This document shows positions 35,993 to 47,166 of a stretch of DNA of 64,000 bases, piece after piece. The DNA lies in assembly GCA_021904315.1 (NCBI GenBank), contig CM038925.1:8620501-8684500 (forward strand), written 5' to 3'. Position 1 is the stretch's first letter. Each line of letters starts with the position of its first letter. The notes beneath the pieces are model-generated. The model had not been told where the DNA came from, searched no databases, and worked only from the letters and a program-made list of their open reading frames with translations. A program made the position numbers and the translations under genes. The stretch is from Sphagnum magellanicum (lineage: Eukaryota; Streptophyta; Sphagnopsida; Sphagnales; Sphagnaceae).

Positions 35993-36557
35993 ATTGGCCT
36001 TGCCTACCAAGGCAAGGATATTGTATGTAGATTCATTATAGAGTATAGTAGCTTAATGGATTTTGGCCCCTAGGTAGTAGGTCTATTTTTATATGAGGAT
36101 TTTTGAAAGATGATATTTTGGCTTGTGTTGAAACTTGAGATTAGTTATAGAATTATGATAATTTGAAGGATTTTGTTTTCTTTTAGAGGATTTTTTTGAA
36201 GATTATTTTTTTGCATGGTGAAATATTTTGAATCTCCAAGGGATGTGACACACTGTGGCCTTGCCATCTACATTATAAAGTGTCTTTAGGCAAAAGAAGA
36301 ATTATGGAAATTCAAAATATTTCACCATGCAAAAATATACATAATCTTAAAAAAATCCTCTAAAAGAAACCAAAATCCTTCAAGATATTATAACTCTGTA
36401 ACTAATCTCCAGTTTCAACACAAGCCAAAATATCACCTTCCAAAAATCCTCATATAAATATAGACCTATTACCTAGGAGCCAAAATTCATTAAGCTACTA
36501 TACTCTATGATGAATCTGAACACAACATCCTTGCCTTGGTAGGCAAGGCCAACAAAG
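35993..36557. mobile_element. Foldback element, repeat family A (565 bp)
   Basis: The left arm (35993-36236) and right arm (36316-36557) are inverted copies about 240 bp long, separated by an 80-bp centre containing 'gtgacacactgtggccttgc'. The arms match over nearly their whole length with scattered differences. Each outer tip holds a short perfect hairpin, 'ccttgccttggtaggcaagg', with a 7-bp stem and 6-base loop. Other copies in the window are single-armed. No coding capacity. The class is unresolved: foldback, MITE or a non-autonomous rolling-circle element. Confidence 0.85.
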
Positions 36558-36600
36558 GTTGTAGCTCCATGTCAGAATTATGTATACTAATGGGTAACCT

Positions 36601-36622
36601 GTGGCTATGCCACTCTAGCCAC
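36601..36622 (-). other. Candidate Helitron 3' hairpin
   Basis: 'gtggcta' and 'tagccac' form a 7-bp perfect stem around an 8-base loop, about 40 bp past the helicase stop codon. Helitrons carry such a hairpin 10-12 bases before their 3' end. The terminal CTRR is not clean here, so the assignment is tentative. Confidence 0.5.
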
Positions 36623-36662
36623 CCCAAACGCTTTGTTAAGCTTTATTGTTTGCACGATCATG

Positions 36663-39600
36663 TTATAACACCTCTGTGTAAACAACATTTCGGGTATACA
36701 CACCGGCAGGTGCATCTTCATGAGCATTCTCCCACCCATCTGTAACCAGCATTTTCACACCCTCGGGGCACCCAATGCGCGACATGGCCACATACAACTG
36801 GCCATGTGTAAATACAGGTTTGGGCAGGAAAATGCCGACCATTTTCAATGTCTGCCCTTGCGCCTTATTGATGGTCATGGCAAATGCAGGGCGCACAGGA
36901 AACTGGCGTCGGCGCAGAGTGAAAGGCATTCGTTTTGTGTCTAAAGGTGTGATGCTTAATCGTGGAATGAACACTCGTTGGCCCTTTACAGGACCTGTTG
37001 CCACCTCTGCTTCAATGACATGCTTCATGAGTTGAATGACAATGAGCCTAGTACCATTAGCCAGGCCGTTGGTCATGTTGCGTAATAATATGATGGGACA
37101 ACCCTCCTGCAAGTGCAGTTCATGGGGTGGTACGCCCGGAAAATTGAGTGTGTTCAAGAACTCAGTGGGGTAAATGCCATGTTGATCCCCATGCATCACA
37201 GAATCCGCGCTGTAATACACGCGGTGCTGTGCGGGCGAGCCATCGTGCTTTGTGAATGCATATGTGTCATTGATGAGTTTATTGAATGCATCCACATTTT
37301 CGTTCAAAGGTGTAAGAATTGCACGCTCAATGATGTATGCAGATCTTGCAGCATACTCAACAATAGATGATAGAGCGCCATACACTTCTTCAATCAAATC
37401 TGCCACAGTAGGGCCATTGCAACACATGTCATGAGGAATAAGAATGGAGTCTTCACCAACAGAGGGATACACGCGCTCTACGCCCTCCCCCACACGTTGT
37501 AAGTAATCAGCAAATGCCTGCAGCCGTGTGGCATCTGCTTGTGCATACGCGTCACCCTGAACCAACAACCTCTGCACGCGCATGTTGGTGTACAGCTTGA
37601 ATACACGCACATGTTGCCAAATGCTAGAACGGTTCAAAGCTGCTTTGACAACATCTCCCCTGGTGCCGCGGGGCACAACAGGCAAAATTTGCCGAAAATC
37701 GCCACCAAACACCACAACCAAGCCGCCAAAGGGCAGGAACTTGAATGCTGGGTTAATGATAGCCATGATGTCCTGCAAAGACCTGTTGACAGCCTCAAAA
37801 ACATGCCTATGCATCATGACAGCCTCATCCCACACAATGAGCGCAGCTGCTTGCAAAAGTGCTGCCAGGTCAGAGTCCCTACTGATGTAGCATGTGGACG
37901 TGCTATTGAGGTCTTGCACAAGGATCTTGAAACGTGAATGTGCAGTGCGGCCTCCGTCCAGCAGCAATGCAGCAATGCCAGACGATGCCACAGCAATAGC
38001 GACCTGACCTTGTGCGCGCACGGTGCTTAGCAAACAACTATAGAGAAAGGTTTTGCGAGTGCCACCAAGGCCATCGACAAAAAATGCACGGCAGTCGACA
38101 ACGACCATGACATTGTCATAGACAGCTCGTTGCTCAGGGTTAAATTGCGGCACGCGCTCATCTCGTATGGCTGCTTGCGTTGCCACATCATACCTGGCAA
38201 TTGCGTCTGCCACCACAGCACTGGCAGGTTGGGCCGCAGGCGTCGGCAAGCCAAATGCTGCCAAGTCATGGCTGCTGTTGAGGTGTGCCAAGTGTAGCGC
38301 CAACTCCCGTAGCACCATGTCCCGGATGGCAGCATCGAATTGCCGCGCTCGCTCGTCCTGCACGTTATAGGAGCACACACACGACATAGTGAGCATTGAG
38401 CGCCGCACAACATGCAAACCATGAACATGCAAAACCGCAAGGCAGGCTAACATGCATAGCCATACACGGACAAAGCTGAGCACCAACCTGGCGTGCTTGA
38501 TACAGAAAGTCTTCTGCCATGTCTTCCTTGAAGCGCTCCCACAGAGTTAATGGGTTTGCAACATCATTGAACACCAGCAAGGCAGCAAACAGTGCCCTGA
38601 GACATGAGGCACTGGCCATGCTTGCAGCCTCTTCCATGCACTGGGCCCACTCAGCATCGTCCTGTAGCAAACCACGCTGCTGACATGCTTCTTTGAAAGA
38701 TGCGTGCTGCGTGGGATGTTGCAAGTGCCTGTTGGTGCACGCGAGGTCCTCAAAAGATGTAGCCCCAGGCACATGATGCAGCAAAAGACGCAAGAAGTAC
38801 CTCTCCCCCTCGAAGGGTTGCACAAAGTACATGCGGCCAACTAGCAACAGACTTGGCGTCCATGTGCAGAATGCCCATTGCTTTTCCTTTTTTTTCCATG
38901 TGGCAATTTGTGAAAAGTCATGATAAAGCGTGTTGAGAGCCAAGCGCAATGGTGCAGATGGATTGAGATGCTCCCGTGCTGTTTTGTTAAATGCAAACCA
39001 TGCAGTCAGAGTTATGTGAGGGTTCTTGTTAAGTATGGCCGCAACATCAGTGCCCTCTTGAAACAGGATGGTCTGTCGCCCTTTCAAGTGCATAGCAAGC
39101 CGAACGACATTGGGGTGCTCCTTGTGCAGATCAAAGCCATACAAACGGTGGCTGGCCTCAGAAGTCGACACATACTGGCCGTCTTGGTAGATCTTGATCT
39201 CATCCCGCATGCGTGGCTGAGCGAGTGCAGCGCCATCAGGTGCAGCAGCATCTACCGGGCCAACGTCCACCTGTGCACGATCGTGGCCCTTGTAGACGTA
39301 CTTGTAGAGGTATTTGACAGCCGTGATGGAGGAGCAGACCTCCACGTTGATGTGGCAGTTGAAGAACAGGGACAGGTACGGGTTGTAGGGCACCACCCAA
39401 CGGTTGTCAAAGGCAAACCCACCCCTGCAGCAGTAGCAGCCAAAAAATAATTGTTACGTGAACGGTGACACAGGTCAATAAACGCAAGCATGGCAACATA
39501 GTCGTGCATGTTGTTAGTCCAAATGCATGGTCCTACTGCTAGCACACTTACCGCTCAAATGTGCGGCCATCATCCCGGCGGCAGTATGTTGGGTAGGAGC

Positions 39601-41325
39601 CGGTGGTGTCAGTGGTGTGCTCTGTGAAGGCCTTAGGGTAGCCTTTTGAACAAACACCGTCAGCCATGCAAGTGCAATGTGGGTTGATGGTGCCACAGGG
39701 GCCATGCACCATGCATCTTGTAACGACCTCAAAAAGAGTGGGGTGTGCATTTTTATCTGGCAACTCTGCAGACACCATGCGGTCGTATTCATCGGGCCCT
39801 CGTGGTTTGTCATCGGAGTGCAGAATGAGCAGAATGTGTGCATGGGGCAGGCCTCTCTTCTGCCACTCAATGACATGAATGTTAGCCACCACCTCGCCAA
39901 AAACGCCCTTCTTCAAAAGCTCGTTTAGCAAATGTTGTAATTTCCCAACAAAAACGCGTGTTACCAAATCAGGGCGATCATTGGCAATCTCGCCGGGCTT
40001 CAGCGCGCTAATAATCTCTTCCCACTTGGGGTTGCAGGTCATGGTGATGAACAAATCAGGCTTGCCATATTGGCGGACAATGGCCATGGAATCTTGGTAC
40101 AATTGAGCCATGTGTCGTTGTCCAACAGTGAATGAGGATGGCAATACAATGAGCCTGCCCAGGTTGTCAATGTTGGCGTCGTTATTGGCAACAGCATCAG
40201 CCACGCCACCATAAATTGCAGCACGCAAAGGGCCCTGGTTGTTGCGTATGTAAAACAGTCGTTGTGACTCCACTTTGTTATATTGGTCAACAATCCACTC
40301 TTGATACAAACGTTTGCCATACACAAAGAAGGCGTGCGATGTCGGGTTCCTATCGTGCATGTGATAGCAAGCCCACTCTCGTGTAGTGATTTTTTTGCGT
40401 TGTGCAAGTTGTGTTGGCCCTGCATCTGCTGCAACATGCTCAGCATCACCTTCTTCCTCGCTGTCATCATCCTGTGCAGGTTGTGCTGGCTCTGTATCTG
40501 CTACAACATGCCTAGCATCACCTTCCTCCTCGATGGTAACAGCCCGCCGGCGGACAGGGGCAACAGGAACATGGGTCATGCCTGGCTGCCAGCCGGGCTC
40601 ACCATGAGGATGGAACAGCACAAAGTGCAGCGGATCGTAAGCAGGGTGCAGGTCACTGATCCTCCATAGCCCTCCGCCGCGTGCACGCACTCTGATGTCC
40701 CTGCCTCTAACCGGCTCGTCACCGTTGCCTGTGCAGAAGCAACAACATTTATGTCAATGAATGAGGAACATTACACCAAGTGAGCGATGGCAACAAACAA
40801 ATAGCACAGCAGTACACGTTGCTGAAGAACCTCACCTGGCAGCAGCCCAGCCACTTCGGGGGCGGTAGGAGCATTGTAGCGGCGCTTGTCAACGTTGCCG
40901 TCGACCCTGATGACAACTTCCCATTGTGGCAAGTCGTGTGCAGGCATGTCCATGACTTGTTTGAAACGCTGCACAAATGTGTTGTGATCATGCAACATCT
41001 GTTGTAGCCCCGCCAAGGTTGGCTGATGCAAAGCAGCGCCCGTAGCACCCAAAGCTGCAAGGCGTGCTGTGACTTGTGCATCCATGGAATCAATGATGTA
41101 CAACTGGGCAAATTGTGGCACATCATGCTCGGCGGGCTGCAAAGGCCCCAGCAAGTGATGCACAGCCCCTTTGATGGCAATCATGCTGATCCCTTCTTCC
41201 GGGGAACGAATGTGCAAGCCCGTTGAGGCCATCTGCAATGCAGAATTGTATGCACGAATGTTCTGCCTAAAATCCTTAATGGCAGGTGGCAAAGGTTGTT
41301 GCTCACTGGGCAAAATGGTGAGCAA
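36663..41325 (-). CDS. Helitron Rep-helicase (RepHel), exons 4
   Basis: Exons 41325-40836, 40728-39552, 39424-38488 and 38357-36663 join in phase through GT-AG introns of 107, 127 and 130 bp. Rep nicks and joins DNA through an HUH site: 'LFITMTCNPKWEEI', then 'EWQKRGLPHAHILL' (HUH) in exon 2 and 'YLYKYVYKGHD' (the two Tyr) in exon 3. The helicase in exon 4 unwinds the strand: motif I 'FFVDGLGGTRKTFLYS', Ia 'VASSGIAALLLDGG', II 'LIVWDEAVM', III 'VVFGGDFRQILPV', late motifs 'AFAMTINKAQGQTLKMVG' and 'QLYVAMSRIG'. The Gly before Lys in motif I is Arg, which would be expected to hurt ATP binding. From the Met at 41325 onward no stop is seen in the spliced frame. The true start probably lies upstream in the damaged N-terminal region. 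Confidence 0.85.
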
Positions 41326-41887
41326 ATTTTGAGTGGCTGAGGTGCAGGGGCGGGGAAAGCACTGATCAACCTAGACATCTTGCCACCGCCGCAACACAAA
41401 GTGGTGCGCTTTTTCTCGTGCTCAAAGCGAAGTGCATTGCAATGTGTGCACCTATGTGACATGGCACCCAATGAATGTACCACCAACCCCTCCACCTCAT
41501 CCGCAGTGTGGAGGGCTTGCTTCCCAGCTCGCCGGGCGCAAGCCCCTCGCCTGGCTGCTTGTCGCTGGTCAGCAAGCTGGGCTGCCCTGGCAGCACGCCT
41601 GGCAGAGGCATCCCGTTCCCTGACTGCCTACTAGTGTTCAGCAGGCTCGACTGCCCTGGCAACACGCCAGGCAGAGGCATCCCGTTCCCTGACTGCCTGC
41701 TACTGTTCAGCAGACTGGGCTGCCCTGGCAGCACGCCCGGCAGAGGCATGCCATTCCCTGACTGCCTGCTGGTGTTCAACAGACTGGGCTGCCCTGGCAG
41801 CACTTCTGGCAGAGGCATTCCGTTCCCTGATTGCCTGCTGTTGTTCAGCCCTCTGCATTTATACACAAAGTTCGGGAACCGTGACAC
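41181..41887 (-). pseudogene. Helitron N-terminal region: 69-bp repeats and Cys/His part
   Basis: Four diverged 69-bp units (about 41577-41850) code, in the Helitron frame, for 23-residue R/A/E-rich repeats such as 'QAVRERDASAWRVARAVE'. Arginine/alanine-rich N-termini are usual in plant Helitron proteins. The same frame continues into 'VVHSLGAMSHRCTHCNALRF' and 'TLCCGGGKMSRLI', a CxxC...CC zinc-binding-like part. Two of the four units carry TAG stops in this frame, and one base is lost near 41320-41335 just before the RepHel exon. Another minus frame stays open for 173 codons across the repeats, but that is a by-product of the 69-bp period. Confidence 0.7.
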
Positions 41888-42006
41888 ACCTAAGCCACAC
41901 CCACACCTGACAACCCCCTCCTTATAACAGATTTGATTTTCTAATTCTTGAGCAAGTCTTACATATTGAAGGTTGGGTTCTTTTTCTTTTTTTTCTTTTT
42001 ATTTTC

Positions 42007-42122
42007 TTGGGTTGAAATCAATTCTCTACATTGTTCTTTTCTCTAATTTTGTGGGATTTTTTTTTAACTTGGGTTGAAATCAATTCTCTACATTGCTCTT
42101 TTATTTGATTTAGTGGGATTTT
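42007..42122. repeat. 62-bp tandem duplication upstream of the Helitron
   Basis: 'ttgggttgaaatcaattctc' starts at 42007 and 42069. Both copies continue 'tacattg.tcttt' to 'gtgggatttt'. It lies just outside the recognisable Helitron coding region on its 5' side. Confidence 0.85.
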
Positions 42123-42124
42123 AT

Positions 42125-43575
42125 TTTTTTTATGTAGAAAACAACCCCAGTGGTGGTGAAATCCCCTCAGAAAAAGAAAGAAAAAGAAGAAACTCAATTT
42201 GACCCATGAAGCAGCCTCCATGACCCAAAATAACAAATGGGTCATGGAATCAACAACATTATATTTCAACTTTCCTCTTCACTAAATACGGCCAAGAAGA
42301 CTGATTTTTATTCAGGAAACATAAGGTTCAAACCCAAGGGGCTTACCTTATTTGTTAATTTCAACGGCTCACTTGTATAGTATTTTGGAACTTGTGATCA
42401 ATATATAACTCATCATTCAGCCATTGGCAGATTTGATATATCATTTTCCAGTGTGGAGCAACAAATCAGCACAGACTCTCTGGCCAATTCCTTATCTGGA
42501 AATCTGTTCATGGAATTCACAAAAGCATAGATTCAACAATTCTAGCTTGCAATGAAGACCACACACCAGACTCTTTGGAACAATTGGTATCACGGCAATG
42601 GTATCACAGCACATGCAAAAAATTATGTCAGGCCCATTTCAAAAGAAACAATTAAATAAAGCCTTTACCCTGCAAAATCATACCACTCCAGATGATCCTG
42701 GAAAGCATTGTCGAATCGATCCACAAAAGCTATATCCTTGTAACTTTCCTATAACTTTCTCTTTGCTCAAGTTTCCATGCACTTTGTTGATTCCAAGAGA
42801 CAGCCACTCTTCCACCCACCCATTAATCTCCTCCTATTATTTGTGCATCACATTCATTTCCATCTGCAACAATTCCCATTCACCATTGTTTCATAAATTC
42901 TCTCATAAATTCTTAGCAATTTCCCATGTATTTTTCTTCTCTGCCCAGAGAGAGAACTCCCATTCAATAACTCCTGTCATAACTTCTCAGCATGGAGAAT
43001 GCACTGGCCCCAGTGAAAACTTGTCCTTCAGGATACATGCATTGCAGATTCCGCCTCTTGGTTTTCACGCACGACGCGGCAAGAGGCACAAACGATTTTT
43101 TGTGGGGGATTTTTAGTTTGCAGAATCCGACTGTCCGGGCTGGTTCCGCCAGATAATTAAAACGCGGAACCGTCGTCGGACGCACAAACAGACACCACTG
43201 TTGTAATTATATATAAGATACTTCACCAAGAGGGTACCATCCGGCCTAGATTTTGGGCAAGGTAGAGCCCAGATGTGTACCCACCCATCCCAGCCCGTTC
43301 TCCCTAAACCACAAACCCTAAATAACTTTATCAAGTTCATGTGTAGATCCATGTTGTGTGTTTGCAGATTTTGAACAGAAGTTCTTCTGATTCCAGTTGT
43401 AACTAAAAAATTTAATTTGATTGGGAACATTTGCTTCCAGACTTTGGTAGTATCTTTAATTTCATGACACTCGCGGTTTAGTTGTTATGCCAAATTCTTC
43501 ACATTCATAAACACCTGATTTTCAGTTCTTCAAAGACATTATTTTCACAGGAGGCCTGGTTCAAAAAATTTGTCT
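42125..43575. other. Intergenic, no gene seen
   Basis: A 172-codon plus-strand frame (42598-43116) and a 105-codon minus-strand frame (43113-43430) show no recognisable domain. A short GC-richer block lies at 43120-43310 with 'accacaaaccctaaat' at its end. This could be a lost promoter region, but nothing supports a gene. Confidence 0.4.
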
Positions 43576-43577
43576 AA

Positions 43578-43972
43578 TAAGAGCATCTCCAGTGGTCCTC
43601 CTGATGTGACCCTGCATATTAAAATTGGATGAAGAAAAGTCCAAACTGACAAAAAGTATCCAAACATGCCGGTTTGGCTCAGCAAAATAGTTTTGGACCA
43701 GCAAGTTTACATGGTTTGCCAAGGCTGGTAAAAAGGCACAGAAAAGATCACCCCCTGCCAGAGAAGTGTAATAAATATGATCTGACCACTAGGTACTCCC
43801 TGTTTCTGATAGGGATCGGTCCAAGTGTTTTGCTATTAGTAATCTCCCACCTATTTGCAGTCCTAGTTTTAATAATTTTATAGGTGGGCTTGGAAAAAAT
43901 AAATAACTAAACTTGGACGTGAGAAAAATTATTGCATGATCAGATAATAAGCACCCCTGGAATGCTATAATT
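43578..43972. mobile_element. Tourist-like (PIF/Harbinger-type) MITE
   Basis: The left terminus is 'gagcatctccagtggtcctc'. The right terminus is the inverted form, 'gcacccctggaatgct'. A TAA on both sides fits the 3-bp TWA target duplication of PIF/Harbinger elements. The inside is non-coding. The right half (43796-43966) matches the remnant in intron 3 of the charged-repeat gene. Confidence 0.65.
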
Positions 43973-44162
43973 TTTTGCCTATGTCCTACAGCAGCATCGT
44001 GGGAACACCTTCCGAGCGGGTATGGGGGTCGAAGAATCAAAAGTTGGCTGAATGAATAAGGTTATAGGTTTATGTATAAGTTTTTATTGGCCCAAGCTAA
44101 TGGACGCCCCTATGTAGATTTTGAGTGCACCCATTCAATTGATGGGTTGTTTTGAAGTCTAC

Positions 44163-44290
44163 CCATCTACTTGTTAGATTTCTTCTCAACATATAAATGT
44201 TAGGTAACTTGATTGAATCATGTCTCTCCATCTACTTGTTAGATTTTTTCTCAACATATAAATTTTAGGTAACTTGATTGAATAATGTCT
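44163..44290. repeat. 65-bp tandem duplication
   Basis: 'ccatctacttgttagatt' starts at 44163 and 44228. Both continue through 'ctcaacatataaat.ttagg' and 'aacttgattgaat'. Only a few differences separate them. Confidence 0.9.
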
Positions 44291-45643
44291 TTATATCATT
44301 TTATTTTTTTGGGTTGTCACTTGCCTTTTTGTATTAGGAGGTTTCATATCACTATGAAATGTAAGAAAAATTCATATGACTAATTTTTTAAATGAATTTT
44401 TTTTGATAAACATACAAATAATTAATTTAAATTTTATAAAATATTATTAAAATGAGGTTTGAAAGATTATGCAAGAATTTATTAAAATAAAACACATGAA
44501 TTTTAAAATAAATATAAATTTTAATATAGAATTTTTTGCGGATATAAAAATTTTTAATTAATTTTATATTATTTTAAAATTTTCAATAAGGCTTTGATGA
44601 AATTTTAATAACAAAAATAATAATGAAATTTATTTTTTTTTTTTGTATTCTCTCGTTGCCTTTCATGTTATAAAAATTTATTATTGCCTTAAGATAGTAG
44701 ACATGCATGTATGATTTTAGATTTTACCAAGCAAGCATGGGGCAAACACAACTAGTTTATAAGGTTGGGTGAAATTTTACATTGGGATTTATAGGTGAAA
44801 ATTTAAGGAGAGCAAAAAGGTTATAGCTTTTCTTTTTCTTTTTCCTCTCATGAGTTTGTTTTTTATTATGGGGTTTCAATAGGTATAAGGAATGGATAAT
44901 TCAATTAGATTGAAAGAATTACAAGTTGTAAGTGGAGCTTGAAGAAAAGGGGCAAGGGGTTTTTTTAAAAAATCTTTTTCAAAATGGTTTTTTTTGGGTG
45001 AAGAGGCGAGGATAGGTCAATTCCACCCCTTACCAAACGAGTTTTTTCTTAATGGATTGGGAAAAGTGAATTTTATTTCAGATGGGGACTAACCCAAGGG
45101 TTTGTTTCTTGGGTGGCATGGGAGGGAGAAGTTCAATTGATTCTCAAGGTACGAAGGTGGGATTTCTTTAATTTTTCAAGGAATTATTTTTTTGGTGGTG
45201 TGGGATGGTGTGGTTGGAGAAAGGCGTTGGGTCTTATTTTTTGTTTTTTTTGTTTTTGTCTTTTGTGACATGGACTTAATGAAGATTTTTTCTCAAGAAA
45301 ATATTTTATAAAAAAATAATATCTTTTTTTTGGGAATGGAAAATTTTCATCACAAATGTTTAATTTTAAAATTTTAACAAAAATAATTAAATATATATTT
45401 TGTTTAAAACCGAACACTTAATACATCGGACAAAAAAAACAAAAAAATCAATTCTGATTTTTTTCTGTGTAAATGTTTTTATGTACATGACAAAAAAGTT
45501 GACATTTAACAAATAATAATAATATATTTGAATGAAAATGAAAATAATGGTTAAATAGTGGAGAAAAATTTAAGGTTTATGTATTAATCTCTTTCAAATC
45601 TAAATTGAAATATTTAAGGTTGAAGTGTAAGCATGAGGTGCAT

Positions 45644-45906
45644 AACTAAAATTCATAATATGCCAAGGATATTGATGTTTTGTTTATTATTAGACCATAA
45701 TCTAGCTACCAAACCATGGTTCATGAATATCCATGGTTAATGGTAAATATTTACCATAGTCAAAATTCTTAAAAATCAATAATTAAAATTCATAAGATGC
45801 CAAGGGTATTGATGTCTTGCTCATTATTAAACCATAATTTAGCCACCAAACCATGGATATGATCTTTTATTGTTAAATTAAAATCTACCATAGTCAAAAT
45901 TATTTA
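45644..45906. repeat. About 137-bp tandem duplication
   Basis: Copies start near 45644 and 45781 with 'aa.taaaattcata'. Both carry 'atgccaagg.tattgatgt', 'accaaaccatgg' and 'taccatagtcaaaatt'. Confidence 0.85.
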
Positions 45907-46217
45907 AAGTTTATACATAATAAAAAAAGTTTTAAGGTTAGGTTTAAAGTTAAGTTTAAGGTTTAAGTTAGGTCTTTAGTCCCATATAAATATAACATTG
46001 TATATTTGTTGTCTTTTTTTTCACAACAAGAACAATGTGCTTGCTTTGAACTTTCACCAATTATTGATTTCTTTTTGTTTCATTTGCAAGTGTATGTTTT
46101 GCCAAGTGTGTGTTTTTGTAATTGTTACTTTTATCAAATGCTACTTCATTTGTTTATTGTCAAATTCATTTTGGTAAGTTTTGCTTCTTTTTTTTGTGCA
46201 TAGTGGTTATTGTTTTA

Positions 46218-46759
46218 ATGAAGGAAATTAGAGTAGTTGTTGCGATGGATGATTTGGATTTTGGAATTAGAAATATTGCATTTGAAGCAAAGGTGCTCAA
46301 TAGGTATGGCACCTTTGATCAAATTACAAATAGGAGCATGGAAGATTCAAACTATGCATATTTGCATTGTGATTTGTTGGACAGGGTAGCTTTGACCACA
46401 ATCACCTTGAGGGTGACATCGCCTCATATAAAGATGCATAAACAACATTTACAAAAAGGCATGTTTGTGAAGGTGAAATTTTTTTGCATTGATCAAAATA
46501 CAAAAGGGGTTTTGAAAAAAAGGATATGCATGTTGACATTACGATTGAATCAACAACCATTGTGTCATCAATTCTTGCATTCCAAACCAAATTAGTTCCC
46601 ATGTTTTTCCACATGGATTTGATTAGAAAATTCCAAAATTCTATTCATAGTTGGAGGTTTGCAACCATTGCCATCATTGTCATTGGTGTAAGGGGAATAA
46701 AGGATAACAAAGTAGAAAAACAATTGTTAATTGCAGATGGAAAGGTGAATTTCAACTAG
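46218..46759 (+). pseudogene. Possible OB-fold / RPA-like remnant
   Basis: Two overlapping frames give a continuous protein-like signal. The first reads 'FEAKVLNRYGTF' and 'LHCDLLDRVALTTITLRVTS'. The second, after one frame change near 46510-46530, reads 'MHVDITIESTTIVSSI', 'FQTKLVPMFFHMDLIRKF' and 'IIVIGVRGIKDNKVEKQLLI'. Alternating strands and the 'G.FVKVKFFCID' style fit an OB fold such as replication protein A. RPA-like genes often ride in plant Helitrons, and a Helentron fossil starts 2.1 kb downstream on the same strand. The family call is weak; it could also be an unrelated decayed gene. Confidence 0.35.
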
Positions 46760-46939
46760 ATGTTCTTACTCTTACTAACAATTTCAAGACAAAATATGAT
46801 CAACTACTTGAGGCATACAGTGGAGGCTAATGTGTTATGTTATTGATCAAGAATGTGACAACAAGATTAAGGAGATCGATATCTAAGGGCACAACATTAC
46901 AAAATTTTAACAAAGGTTGTTAACGAAACAACTCAAGCT

Positions 46940-47166
46940 TGCCTTCTTTAATTACATAACAAATAATCAAATGCCCAATCTGCATTGAAAGAAATCAGCA
47001 TTTTTTCTATCCTTTGCATAATTCAATGTTTCTTTCAAATTTACACAAAAAATATCAAACAAAACCAAATGTTCATCTCATGGTAAACTATATTTAAAAA
47101 GATAGTAAAAATTTAAAAATAATGTAAAATATATATTTTTTTTCAAAATTTTGTAATTAACTGCTT
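46940..47166. other. AT-rich, nothing seen
   Basis: Short AT-rich interval between the OB-fold-like remnant and the palindrome array. No feature was recognised. Confidence 0.5.

Larger units (their letters stand above)
36586..41887 (-). mobile_element. Helitron, nearly complete coding region
   Basis: On the minus strand, in order, are an N-terminal R/A-rich repeat region with a zinc-finger-like part, the Helitron_like_N/Rep domain with HUH and two-Tyr motifs, and a PIF1-type helicase. This is the layout of autonomous plant Helitrons, which move by rolling-circle replication. A 22-bp hairpin at 36601-36622 follows the stop codon and is a candidate 3' terminal hairpin; the expected CTRR after it is degraded (the strand reads ..cattag|t near 36586). 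The 5' TC end was not found, so the right border is open. Base composition is clearly more GC-rich than the flanks. Coding damage is limited: two units with stops and one frame change near the N-terminus. Confidence 0.85.
43975..46115. other. AT-rich intergenic, no gene seen apart from repeats
   Basis: No coding domain was recognised. Two tandem duplications inside this stretch are listed separately. Confidence 0.5.

Noticed and set aside
38920-39450. 176-codon plus-strand frame
   Set aside because: It is antisense to the Helitron Rep exon and has no domain of its own.
41366-41887. 173-codon minus-strand and 150-codon plus-strand frames over the 69-bp repeats
   Set aside because: Both are by-products of a repeat period divisible by three; the R/A-rich frame that leads into the zinc-finger part fits the Helitron family.
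42586-42620. 'ttggtatcacggcaatggtatcacag', like a copia primer-binding site
   Set aside because: No LTR on the left and no gag-like code on the right; the motif alone is weak.
42598-43116. 172-codon plus-strand open frame
   Set aside because: Its composition follows pyrimidine-rich non-coding sequence and it has no recognisable domain.
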